Made by a program: the position numbers and the translations under genes. From Symsagittifera roscoffensis (lineage: Eukaryota > Xenacoelomorpha > Acoela > Convolutidae), in contig NC_087071.1 in the NCBI RefSeq assembly GCF_963678635.1, positions 29,309,641 through 29,373,640 on the forward strand: DNA of 64,000 nucleotides, written 5' to 3'. Below are positions 22,401-33,593 of this stretch, in pieces (positions within the stretch are counted from its first letter, which is position 1; every line of letters starts with the position of its first letter). A model generated the notes under the pieces. The model worked only from the letters and a program-made list of their open reading frames with translations, had not been told where the DNA came from and ran no database searches.

Positions 22401-25400
22401 CAACTGTTTTCAGGGGGACTATTTTTAAATTAACCCGAAGCTGATGATGGCCTAATTGTTTGTTAAATTTTAGTGACCAAGACAAATTACACAAAAACTG
22501 TTGTCTATTGGAAGATTATGAGTTCAAGAATTTTCTGAATGACACGTAAAAACTTAAAGGCCACGTCTCCTTTGAAAATATTCAAAGAATCATAGTTTAA
22601 AATAGTTATCGTAAAACTGCAGCAGCAGTAGATATTCTGAAGAATTGTGAAGTGAGAAGAAAAGCTTCTCGTATCTCACTGAACACGCTATTACGCTATT
22701 AACCCGTTCTGAACCCTTTACCTATACTTGATAATTAACTATCTGCATAGTTAAAAATATTTGCACAAATTCAGCTATGATGTTGCTATCAAAATTTTAC
22801 CACAGACGCTCTTTTAGTACAAGAACTAGATATTTTTCTGCCAATCAAAATATGCTCTCTCGTCAAGTTCTAAGCCACAAAATTTGGAGAGACATTTTAG
22901 GTTTAAACTTAATTCTAAAAAAGGGAGCTTTAACACGCAAGTAAATTTTAGCAGGCGTTTGAAGCAGGTTGCATTTTAAATTGAAAGCACAATAAAGGAA
23001 AGTAAAAAATTAATCAATGACGCAAATTACGAAAATATGCAAAAAACGACCCGATTTGACCATGCTACAAAAATTCTTTTGTCGTAGAACTTCCCATCAG
23101 GTTTCTAAGAACTTTTTCTTAAAATAAAAAAAATCAACAATTCGCCAGTTTTTCTATACCGTGATAACTACCTAAAATTTTTTCGGATTTTTTCTTCAAA
23201 ATAATGCTATCAAAGGTAGTGGTTTTAATGAATGAAATTCCACAAAACATTTTAAAAACATTATAACGAGGTTAAAATATGCACTTGATATGCGCACAAT
23301 TTGGCGTCTATATGCTCCCGGATTCCAGCGACAAGTCTTTAAATATGTTACAATTTTCTCGGAACAACCAAAGAGATTAAGAGAACAAGAGAAGAGCAAA
23401 GAGAGCGTCCTCGTTTTGAAATCCTCCTACAATACAAAAAAATACTCAGTTTGGCCTCGTAATGAAATTTTTTGTTTTTTTTCAATAAAAATTATTGTTA
23501 CACGTAATTAGTTGCTCAAGTTTTTTTGGTAGATAATGAAGAATTAACCTTGACAAATCATGTCACAGAGTTTTGCGTTGTTCTATGTGAGGTTCGGGTA
23601 TAAATCTTCTAAACTTCGGCAAATCAGCGAAAAGCCAACTCTGTGATAATATTTTATTAACTGTCTTACAAAAATTTTATCGAAAAAGTCCCCATTTTAC
23701 AACTTTTTATCAAGTCCAAATCTTGTTAAATTTCTGTAATAATGGTTTCAATGTAGATACTTTTGGTAAGCCTGGATTATGGAATAGTTTCAAAAATCCA
23801 ACGTTGTACGACTTCTATCCAACGACTTCTGTAACCTTATTCAAGGGATGCTAATATATTTTTGAAAATTAGTAAAACACAAACAAAAAAATGGTTTCTA
23901 TCATTTGCTTTTTTAAATTTCTTCGAATCACAGGATAAAGTCAATTATTAGTTTTAAGTGTTTTGTAGTAATAGTTCTGGAAAGTAATTTTGACAAAAAA
24001 AACAATTCGTTTGGAGAAACGGAAGGACTTTTGGAACGGTAAAGCAGTTTTCAAAAAGATATACCCTGAACGTACCTGTAAAAAAATTCCATTTTTCCAC
24101 CATTTTTTTGCCATCAATTTAACGTGCGATTGAGAATACTAGCATTTTTTCGGTTTTGGTTTTTATTTCGCGAGAAATTATGTAAATTGATCTATATGTA
24201 AGTTTTTTTGTGTTCTAGTGGTTGGCCCTTACTGTCATTTTTTATTGCCATTGTGTCTTGATTCATTATTGCTCCAATGATTGAAAATCGGGAAAAATTT
24301 TGTATTCGGGTGTGTTTGGTTTATTTCTTTTCGGGTGTTCTTTTTTTCTTTTTATTTTCCATGCAAAATTAGGTACCACAAATAATTTTTGCACTGGATT
24401 GAATGATATAACATATAAAATACTTTCAGTCATGGTTTGAACCATATTTGAACCACAAAATTTGTAGCGTCGAGAAGAACTGATTCGAAATTTTGTTTTC
24501 TCGTTTAATTCAGAGCGACGAAAGCCAGCGAGCAGGCTTGTTTCTGCTTCCTTTAAGCCCTCTACAATAACTTATTTTTAATTGTTGTTACGTCTAGAAG
24601 TAAAATTAATTTTTGGAGATTTTAAAGGCAATTTTGGGATTCGAAAACCTCAAAATTTGAAAAATTCTGCAAAAAGATTTGAAAAAAAAAATTCTTTTAA
24701 AAAATTTCTTTATATAATTATTAATATGTAAATATTTATGTTTTCTTGTCTTTTCCATCAACAGCTGTTCTTTTGTTTGCCTTTTTTCAATGATTGTCGA
24801 ATGTGCCTAAAATATAGTTTTACATCAGATCTTTTTATCACACAACGCATAAAAAAGTACAATAACGTGAAAAAAAAAATTTGTTTCTTGTAGTTTTTCT
24901 GAAAACTATCTTCGGAACGTTCTATGCTACTTGAACGGTAACCGGCTGTACTTGTTATCTGATTTAGGTTTGTTTTTAGGCTTCTGGTGTATCATTTTGT
25001 AGTCCGAGGAGTTAACTGGATATGAACTCATAATTATTATTCGTTGCTTCAATTGTATAGAAAAATTGCAAATTCATACACACATCAGTGATTATTACCC
25101 TTACTTTGGTTGAAAAGCCATGTGGTTTTTTCTGCTTTATTTCCCATTGATTACTTTTTTCTAGCACTGATTCATGGATGGAGTCCCGGTAGCTCACTAT
25201 TTTTTTGCTTATTTTGATATGTTTTTTATAGCTGTTTCATCGCTAAAAGTTAGCCAAATTGGCAACCATTCATCGATAAAATTTGCTTTTGTGGCAATGA
25301 ACATCAATAATTCATCAATGAAGATCGCTATTTCTTTTTTAATTGCTTATATTCTATGTGAACTCAAGTCTGAAAATGTACCTAAGCCAGTAAGGTTTAG

Positions 25401-26040
25401 TTAGAACTTTTTAGAAATGAAGACAATCAATTTGTTTTGATGACTCTAGGGGTTCAAGCCTTTGGATGTACAGTTTTTCCTCAGTTTCTGAGGTTTTTTT
25501 TTGCTTTTTGCGTTAAATATTGTTGCCTGTTTAACCGGAATAAGTGAGAGTTTTGATGCGATCTCGCATAAAAGTTTCAGATAGTGGTTATAATAAATGC
25601 ATTTCGACCAAAAAAGTTGTCAAAACAAGAAATTTCATGTTTTTTCAATAAGTTCTCTTGTAATACAAAATTAGTGTTTCAAAAATGTTTTGGAGAAAAT
25701 AAAAAAAATCAACTTTGACAAATCATGTAATATAGTTTTGATGTGTTGCACGTGGGGTTCATAAAAAGATCGACAAAAATTCGACATTCATCAAAAAAAC
25801 TAACTCTGTGTTAGCAGGTGTTTTTTTTTCGGTTAAATTATGCAGCAAAAAGAGACTTGGCCAACGAGCTTCTGTGACTGCAGAAAATTCTGAAACTGTC
25901 TGTAAGAAGCTGATTAAAAGTAAAAGCGAAAAATATTCCCAGAAGTTTTTTTTTTCAAGAAAAGTTCCTATCCTACAATTTTCTTATACGCAAAAGTCCC
26001 TATCTTGTTAGATTCTCAGAGCCTATTTTTGTTGAATGTT
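22400..26040. repeat. left arm of a large diverged inverted repeat
   Basis: Long stretches match the reverse complement of DNA to the right. 25440-25500 pairs with 30607-30665, 25843-25925 with 30180-30255, 24521-24640 with 31780-31895, and 23690-23800 with 32280-32404. Beyond the Polinton, 23030-23200 pairs with about 49250-49450, and 22440-22700 with about 51580-51800. The arms are diverged (substitutions and indels throughout), so the event is old. No gene is recognised in it. Confidence 0.7.
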
Positions 26041-26454
26041 ATAAGATTTTTTTAAAAAAATTTCTAAGATCTTGTGGTCAACCCGGTTTTTTAAATAGCT
26101 CAAAAATCTAACGTTTTATGCGTGTTCTGTAACTTCCTTCAATGGATGCAATTAAATCAGAAATTTATAGAAGTGAACAAGCAATAAGCTTGTTTTCAAC
26201 AATTGCTTTTTCCTCCCCTCCTAATTAGTCTGTATGTCAATTTTCATGACAATCGAACAATGTAAACAGCTATTTTAATTTTAAAAAAAATGCAGGTGGG
26301 GGGACAAGGAAAAAGAGCCGTTAGTTGTTTTATGGCCAATAATTAGTTTATTTAGAAGTTGTAGGCTTTTTGACCCCCTACAGTTTATTTCAACCTTTTG
26401 ATGTTCACCGGTTGTTTTATGTGTCAAAATGAATCAGTGCTTGCTGTTACAATG

Positions 26455-27310
26455 TAAAATGTGTAAAACAAATATTTTCATAATACTTGCCTTAATGACC
26501 ATGGCTTATTCGATTTTTTTTGAATACTGTTGTTAGAAATGCTTTGTAGTTTTTTGGATTTTCGGGGCAGTTTTTTCTTAAATTGGTTGGTATAACAGTT
26601 GCTTTCTGAGTAGCTCTGTGGAGAAAATGTTTTATAGATGTTTTCTTGGAAATAATCCTGACTGGGTAAAATTTTTTTGTGACATGGGCGAAAAGAAATG
26701 TGACATAGAGGAAAAGAAAAAGAGGCAACCAGCAATGTGGTTCAATGGATAAAATTTTATTCTTCTCGGTTTTTATTTAAAAATGATGATTCTTTTCCAG
26801 TTCCCGCATTCACGTGTTTTTGATGTATATATCTGGCAGCGGATGTCTTAATTGTTTGTTATTTAATAGGATCTTCACGTTAAAATGTGTAAAACAAATA
26901 TTTTCATAATACTTGCCTTAATGACCATGGCTTATTCGATTTTTTTTTTGAATACTGTTGTTTGAAATGCTTTGTAGTTTTTTGGATTTTCGGGGCAGTT
27001 TTTTTCTTAAATTGGTTGGTATAACAGTTGCTTTCTGAGTAGCTCTGTGGAGAAAATGTTTTATAGATGTTTTCTTGGAAATAATCGTGACTGGGTAAAA
27101 TTTTTTTGTGATATGGGCGAAAAGAAATGTGACATAGAGGAAAAGAAAAAGAGGCAACCAGCAATGTGGTTCAATGGATAAAATTTTATTCTTCTCGGTT
27201 TTTATTTAAAAATGATGATTCTTTTCCAGTTCCCGCATTCACATGTTTTTGATGTATATATCTGGCAGCGGATGTTTTAATTGTTTGTTATTTAATAGGA
27301 TCTTCACGTT
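26455..27310. repeat. tandem duplication, two copies of about 426 bp
   Basis: 26455-26880 and 26884-27310 are nearly identical ('aaaatgtgtaaaacaaatattttcataatacttgcc' through 'taataggatcttcacgtt'). Differences are a few homopolymer lengths and scattered substitutions, so the duplication is young. The ORFs in it occur in both copies because of the duplication and have no recognisable motif. Confidence 0.9.
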
Positions 27311-27502
27311 TTAATGGTGTAAAAAACGCCTTCTGACATTAAGATTTAAAAATTAAATGCGGAGAGAGGAGAGAGGTTCTCGAAATTTTTTTCTATTTTT
27401 GAAAAAACCCCCTCCAAAAAATCTTAGATCCTTTCGTGCTGTTACCTGCTATTGTGGCTAAACGCAGATTCGCTCCTGATAAATGTTAAAAACTGTTACA
27501 TG

Positions 27503-27850
27503 CAGGCGCGAATCTAGGAATTTCTCGAGGGGAGGGCAGATTTTCAAAAAATACTTTCTGGGTCGGCAAATTGATTTTCTGAGCTCTACCCAGCCACAAT
27601 AAAGACCCTGTTTTGGTCAAATTTTTTGCGTGGCAGGCAAATTTTTGAAAAACAGGCCAAAATTTTGACCAAAAAATTGCGGTTTTTTGGTGCGCACTCC
27701 CCATTAGTATAGTTTGGCGCCGAAGGCGCATTTAATAAAATGTTAAGGCCAGTCAGTCGAAATGGATATCTCAAAATAGTACGAAGGGGGGGGGACCCTT
27801 TGGGTCGGCAGGGGGTCGAATTCCTAAGAATCCCCCTTAATCTGCCACTG
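27503..27850. mobile_element. hAT-like non-autonomous element (MITE), 348 bp
   Basis: Left end CAGGCGCGAATCTAGG; right end, read inward, CAGTGGCAGATTAAGGGGG. These fit the CAG-initiated GGCGGATC-type ends typical of hAT elements. The flanks are GTTACATG (27495-27502) and GGTATATG (27851-27858), which agree at six of eight positions, as a decayed 8-bp hAT target duplication would. It contains no transposase. A related end lies at 20436. Confidence 0.65.
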
Positions 27851-27859
27851 GGTATATGT

Positions 27860-29200
27860 GCTCAGATCACTTAAGTTGTGCATCTTGCAATGTTTCATCA
27901 CATCATTACAAAAAAAAGTTCCAGAAAATTTGAAGACAGTTATGTAGTTGCAATCCTCACACTACTTTTTAAGAGTTGAAATATTCATTTGAAAATTTTT
28001 CTTGTTCAATGATGATTTAGATTCGAAATCACTTCAATTGATTTTATTGTGCACGAGCGATAAAAACCCAAACTATGGCCCAATAAAATTTGACGGGCAA
28101 ATTAGATTCTAAATAAAAAACTAATTCATCATAACCTAATAAAAACGCTCGCTCAATCTTGCTGAATCAAATGAGGTTGCTCAGATCTAATAAACATAAT
28201 TTGACTTAAAGTTTTAAGTTTCCACAGTTTTTCTATAGTAAACATCTATATCTCAAAAAATGAATACAGGTATTGTCTATACAATAATTTGGGTTGCACA
28301 GTCATTTGCTGCGCATGATCTTGATCTCAAGGAAAAAAAAGAGTCAACGGTGGATGCGTGGCTTGTTCACTTGGACTTGACACCGCTCTCACGCTTACCG
28401 AGGAATCGTCGCATATGCTTTTATGGAGTTTATCATTGCCATGTTGGATCCAAACAATTTCTGTCGAGCTGTGGGAGCTTGTTAAAAACAGTATATTAAA
28501 CACAATTGGGACTGTAGCACCCGCATATCTGGATAAGGGCCAAAAGAAACGACAAGACTAAAAAATGAACGGTATGAAAAAACTGAAAAAAAGGACTGGG
28601 CAACCCAGAAAATCTAACCACCTATTGCTTTAACTTTTGTAGACCAGATGAGTTTTTGGGCTCTTTATCCTGACCAGATTTGCTTCTCTGCATCAAAAAA
28701 TAATTTTTTTTGAACAACAGCGCAACTAAGAAGGCGAACACTAAAATATACCGGATGCCCGTTAACAGCGATGATTTTTAACCGAAAGTTGAAGCAATCG
28801 GGTTTCTCCCTATATAATTTGTCAGAACAGAAGTGTGCGAAAAATAATTAGTATTAAGACTTTCTTTCTTAGTTTGAACCCCAACTGAACTTTTTTTGCT
28901 TCGCTTTTCAGACTCAATATTAAAAACAGACTGAGAATTAGTCCCTAATTTAACCGTAAAATTTAGAAAAAAGGTTACCACTGCTTTTTGTTTTTGATTT
29001 CTCAACTTTTCCAATTCTTGTCAGTTTACCAGCCCCTCCACCAATTTTAATTTCAATTAAGAAAATGGGCTCTTTTTAATTCCCTCCCCCACATTTGAAT
29101 AATCAATTTTAAAAAACTAATTGTTCTTCATAATGAAATGAAATTTGGCACACCAAACGTTGATTAAACAATAAACGTGAACAGGGAACTCGACACAGAA
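27860..29200. other. unassigned spacer
   Basis: Short ORFs on both strands (around 28260-28560 plus, 28778-29014 minus) show no recognisable motif. I see no RNA gene or repeat boundary. Confidence 0.35.
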
Positions 29201-29204
29201 GTTT

Positions 29205-29990
29205 GAAGTTGATCAAATCCTATCTGTCTGAAAGATCTCAAGTCGTTCGAATAATTGGAAAATTTTCAAAACCAGAAGTAGATACGAGTGGTAAACCCCA
29301 AGGCAGTATTTGGGACTATTGTTTTTTTTTGAGCTAATCTGGGATGGTAAATTTTTCAAAACATTTTGGCAGTTTAAATGAATGGACGTTGGAAAAACAC
29401 ATGCCCTTTTATCGTAGATAAAAGCACCCATTTGAGTTTTGGGGAAAAGCCACTCTTTAAATTTTAACAGAAACGAGATAAAATATGTCGACTGACAAAA
29501 AGATCTAGGATTGTATTTTTCAGGGGATGTCAGCTGGAATGAGCTCATGGATAAAGCTCGTCTAAAAGCGATTAGAGACTTTTTATGATTAGAAGAAATA
29601 CGGTAAACTTGCACTGGAAAGCAAAGTTAAACCTTTATAAACTAATGGTAATCCCAGTAATACTATATGCATTAAAGCAAGTCTCTGTCTCGTTTTAAAC
29701 AAGGATGTGATGTCGCATTTTGAAATAATACAAAGGGCTGTTGAGGGAATTTTCAACACAAATGTTTTTTAACAAAGAAAAAAGACTGCTACAAATTCTG
29801 CCTTTGCCGATGTATACTCAATTGACCACATTGTTATTACTTGCGAAATTTACACTGAAGCGGTACTAGACTATCTTGCTTGATATCTCTAGTTATACAG
29901 ATCTCTCTCGCAACCCTATGTTTCAGCTAAAGAGACGATTAAAGTAAAATTGCGATCGGAATTTCATACATCACACACGTCGTTTGGCAA
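29205..29990 (+). pseudogene. second broken non-LTR retrotransposon RT fragment
   Basis: In the plus strand, broken frames give SYLSERSQVVR and a GVPQGS-like GKPQGSI (about 29217-29310), then LGLYFSGDVSWNE (about 29508-29545) and LYKLMVIPVILYA (about 29630-29670), followed by a decayed tail with RAVEGIF. This order fits the RT palm/thumb and downstream region of CR1/Jockey-like LINEs. Stops and frameshifts are frequent, and the catalytic YADD box is not seen. It ends close to the right arm of the inverted repeat. The minus-strand ORF over the same stretch is a shadow. Confidence 0.72.
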
Positions 29991-30039
29991 GATCTTAAAA
30001 ATTTTGAAATAAGAATCTTACAACATTTCAAAAAAATAG

Positions 30040-31640
30040 GCTCTGAAGATGTAACAAGATGGGGAGTTTTGCTTATACGAAAATTTTAAGATAATGAATA
30101 TTTTAACAAGAAAATTGTAGGATAGGAACTTTTTCTGAAAAAAAAACTTTTGAGAACTTTTTTTCGTTTTCATTTTTGATTAGCTTCTTACAAACAGTTT
30201 CAGATTTTCTGCAGTCAAAAAACACAATAGCAGAAGCTCGTAGGCCAAGACTCTTTTTGCTAAATAATTTAACCGAAAAAAGAACACTTTTAACACAAAG
30301 TTAATTTTTTGCTGATTTGTCGAATTTTTGTCAATCTTTCCATGAACCCCTCATGCAACACGTCAAAAATATATACTTCATGAAAAATGATTTTTCGTTT
30401 TCTCCAAAATTTTTTTCATTTACTAGTTTTGTATATCCTGAAAATTTATTGAAAACTTTGAAATTCTTCTTTTGAAAACTTATTGGTCAAAATGCATATT
30501 TTATAACCAGTATCTGAAAAATTTTATGCGAGATTGGATCAAAACTCTTACTTCCTCCGATTAAACATGCAACAATGTTTAAACAAACAGCAAAAAATAC
30601 ACTTCAGATACTGAGGAAAAACTGTACATCCCAAGGTTTGAATCCTTAGAGTCATCAAAACAAATGGATTGTCTTAACTTCTAAAACGTTCTAACCAAAC
30701 CTTACTGGCTTAGGTATACTATCATGCTCAAATTCACATTGAATAAAAGCGATTAAATAAATAATTTTCGTTTGTCATTGATGAATTATCGATGAAAATT
30801 CGTTGCTAAAAATTATTGCTAATTTTGCTAGTTTTTAGCTATAAACAACATGTCAAAATGACCAAAAATAGTAAACTACCGAGGCTCCATCACGCAACGA
30901 GCAATTTTGAAGAAATGTATGCAAATTCGGCGCGATGAAGCCTAAGACAAACGCAAAGTTAAGGTTTTGCCTTAATCACATTCTCATTTTAAAGCTATTA
31001 GAATAAGTTTAAAAAAAGTATAAGTTTTAGCGCTGATTTTCTACAGTATCATTTTTGAAATAGCTCTGAAATACACATGAATCAGCGCTGGAATAAAAAA
31101 ATCACTGGGATATTAAAGAAAACTGACAATTTATGGTGGCTTTTCAAACAAAGTACGGGTAATAATTATGATTATAATTATGAGTTTATATCCAGCTAAC
31201 TTCTCAGGACTACAAAATAATACAGCAGGATCCTAAAAACAGGATCTTAAGTCAGATAACAGGATAGCTGGTTACCGTTTAATTAGCACAAAACGCTGAC
31301 AATAATCTTCAGAAAAACAAAAGAAATTTTTTTTTTCAAATTTTTGTAGTTTTTCATTTCACGCGTGGTGTGACAAAAAATCTGACACAAAAAAAACTTA
31401 AATTTAGGCTAATTCAAAAATAATTATAAATAAGCAAACAGAACAGCAGCTGCTGATGGAAAAGACAAGAAAAACAAAAAAGTATTTCCATATATATATA
31501 TATATATATATATCCAACCACATTTTTAATAATTTATGTATAATTGTTTTTAATTCTTGAAAAAAGTTTAACTTTTGGAGATTATAATTGCCATTTTGGG
31601 ATTCAAAAACCTCATATATTCATATATATAATATATTTTC

Positions 31641-31703
<63 letters not shown>

Positions 31704-32404
31704 TTATACACTAAAATATATTATATATATGAATATATGGGGTTTTTGAATCCCAAAATGGCAATTATAATCTCCAAAAGCTAAACTTTTTTTCAAGAAT
31801 TAAAAAAAAATTATACATAAATTATTAAAAAGAGCTTAAAAGAAGCAGATATAAGCCTGCTCGCTGGCTTTCGTCGCTCTAAATTAATAGAAAAAACCAA
31901 AAATTTCAAATTGGTTCTTCATGACACCACAAGTTTTGGAGTTCGAATGCGCGTATTTTATTTCGGCACCTTAATTTGATGGCAAAAAACAAATGATGAA
32001 ACAAATTGTAGGTTTATTCAGGTACGTTCCGGTATAATTTTTTGAAAATTTCTTTAGCATGCCAAAAGTCCTTCAGTTTCTCCAAACTACTTCTGTTCTT
32101 TGGCAAAATTAATTTCCTGAATCATGACTGCAAAACACTTAAAAACTAATAATTGACTTATCCTGTGATTCGCAGATGTTAAAAGAATGCAATTGATATA
32201 ACCAAAATTTTTGGAGATTTTTTAATTTTATTTTTCAGAAGGCCGAAAGTTTTCTTCAATAATAAGGCCGAAACAGATTTTAAAAAATACTCTGAAAGTT
32301 TTTCATAACCCAGCTACACCAAAATTATCTATCTTTGAACCATCGTTACAAGAATTTTATTGAGTTTTCTAATTTAGGCGCTGAGAAAGTAACAAGACAG
32401 GGAC
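30040..32404. repeat. right arm of the large inverted repeat
   Basis: Reverse-complement match to 23690-26040 (see left arm). It is broken at 32404 by insertion of the Polinton and resumes at 47569. The 4-kb spacer between the arms (26040-30040) holds the 426-bp duplication, the MITE and a LINE fragment. Confidence 0.7.
31490..31840. repeat. long hairpin around an (AT)n core
   Basis: 31521-31640 ('ttaataatttatgtataat..' through 'gggattcaaaaacc..atatatt') is nearly the perfect reverse complement of 31705-31835, with about 60-80 bp of AT dinucleotides between. A separate AT run sits at 31490-31512. The corresponding place in the left arm (24590-24680) has only one arm, so the hairpin arose after the large inverted duplication. 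Confidence 0.85.
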
Positions 32405-33035
32405 GTAGTATATATATACGACACTGGGATCGGGGGGGTTATGATCCCTATAGGGATCATTGGGTATAAATTATACCTAATGATCCCTATGTAAATATTT
32501 AAACCTAATGATCCCTATGTAAAATATTTATACCTAATGATCCCTGTGTAAAATATTTATACCTAATGATCCCTACGTATAGTTTTTATAGCTAATGATC
32601 CCTATGTAAAATTATTGATTCCTAATGATCCCTATGTATCACTGCAAAACAATTAAAAACTAATAATTGACTTTATCCTGTGATTCGCAGATGTTAAAAG
32701 AATGCAATTGATATAACCAAGATTTTTGGAGATTTTTTAATATTATTTTTCAGAAGGCCAATTTACACTGATTTATACTTAATGATCCTTATGAGGAAAT
32801 TGTGTTGGTTAAAACAAAATCGTTTTGGGGATATATTCTATCTTTTTGCCACCTAGAGCTCGCCATGTTGTATTCTAATTGAACTAAAACTGTGCAATGC
32901 GTTTTGCTGTTGAAGGTCTTTGCGAATGGGTTCTTTAAACGTTTCTACAAACTCTATGGTCTTGGTGAAAACAGAATTGAAATGAAAAGGTTGAGTTATA
33001 CACACAATCTTCTAAAACAAGTGTCGATTAAAGAC
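32405..33035. repeat. left terminal inverted repeat of the Polinton
   Basis: Complementary to 47105-47568. The outer part holds a G-run and about six 36-bp repeats containing TAATGATCCCTATGT (32475-32640). 32441-32460 is a perfect 20-bp palindrome and 32452-32488 a near-perfect one. A segment at 32641-32760 duplicates host sequence 32128-32245, so this repeat is longer than the right one. The inner end is approximate. Confidence 0.85.
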
Positions 33036-33593
33036 ACCAAAAACAATTCGGTGTCAATTCCAAATTGGAAACTCTCAAATCCGTTCCAGATAAAATAGAG
33101 TAACGCAGAACCAAAGAGCGGATTTAAAGTAGCCCGCCATTACCTAAATGGGAATAAACGTGGAAAGTAAGTATAATTCAGAACACTTATTTAAAACAAA
33201 AAGTTTTGTTTTTAACTTGAATCTAACGCACAACCTTAGAGTTCTTTGTTTGTTTTGCGTCTCATTGACTGCGGTGCTGAGTCTTCAACTGCTTCGCGGT
33301 CGAGGTACTATTCATCGTCCGAAGACGAAACAGAAGTGACTGCATTTGGACCAACCAAATCATCGCTTTCAATATCACTCTCAGCAATTTCCGTGACACG
33401 AATTCTACCTGATTCTGGAGGTTCATAGCTGGAGATACTATTTAATAAGTCTCTCAACGATCGGCTCGGTTGAGTATTCAACACAAGAAAGCTATCTTCT
33501 GACCCCTAATTCGTATCTTGCATGAAGATTTCTTCTTGGTTCGTGCTCTACTGATCCCGGTCGACTATTTCATCTTCTTCCTCGAAAGTTTTC

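Noticed and set aside
26478-27164. Two pairs of similar minus-strand ORFs
   Set aside because: They repeat only because the DNA is tandemly duplicated; frames differ between copies through homopolymer indels.
29213-29614. 133-codon minus-strand ORF
   Set aside because: Antisense to a broken LINE reverse transcriptase readable on the plus strand.
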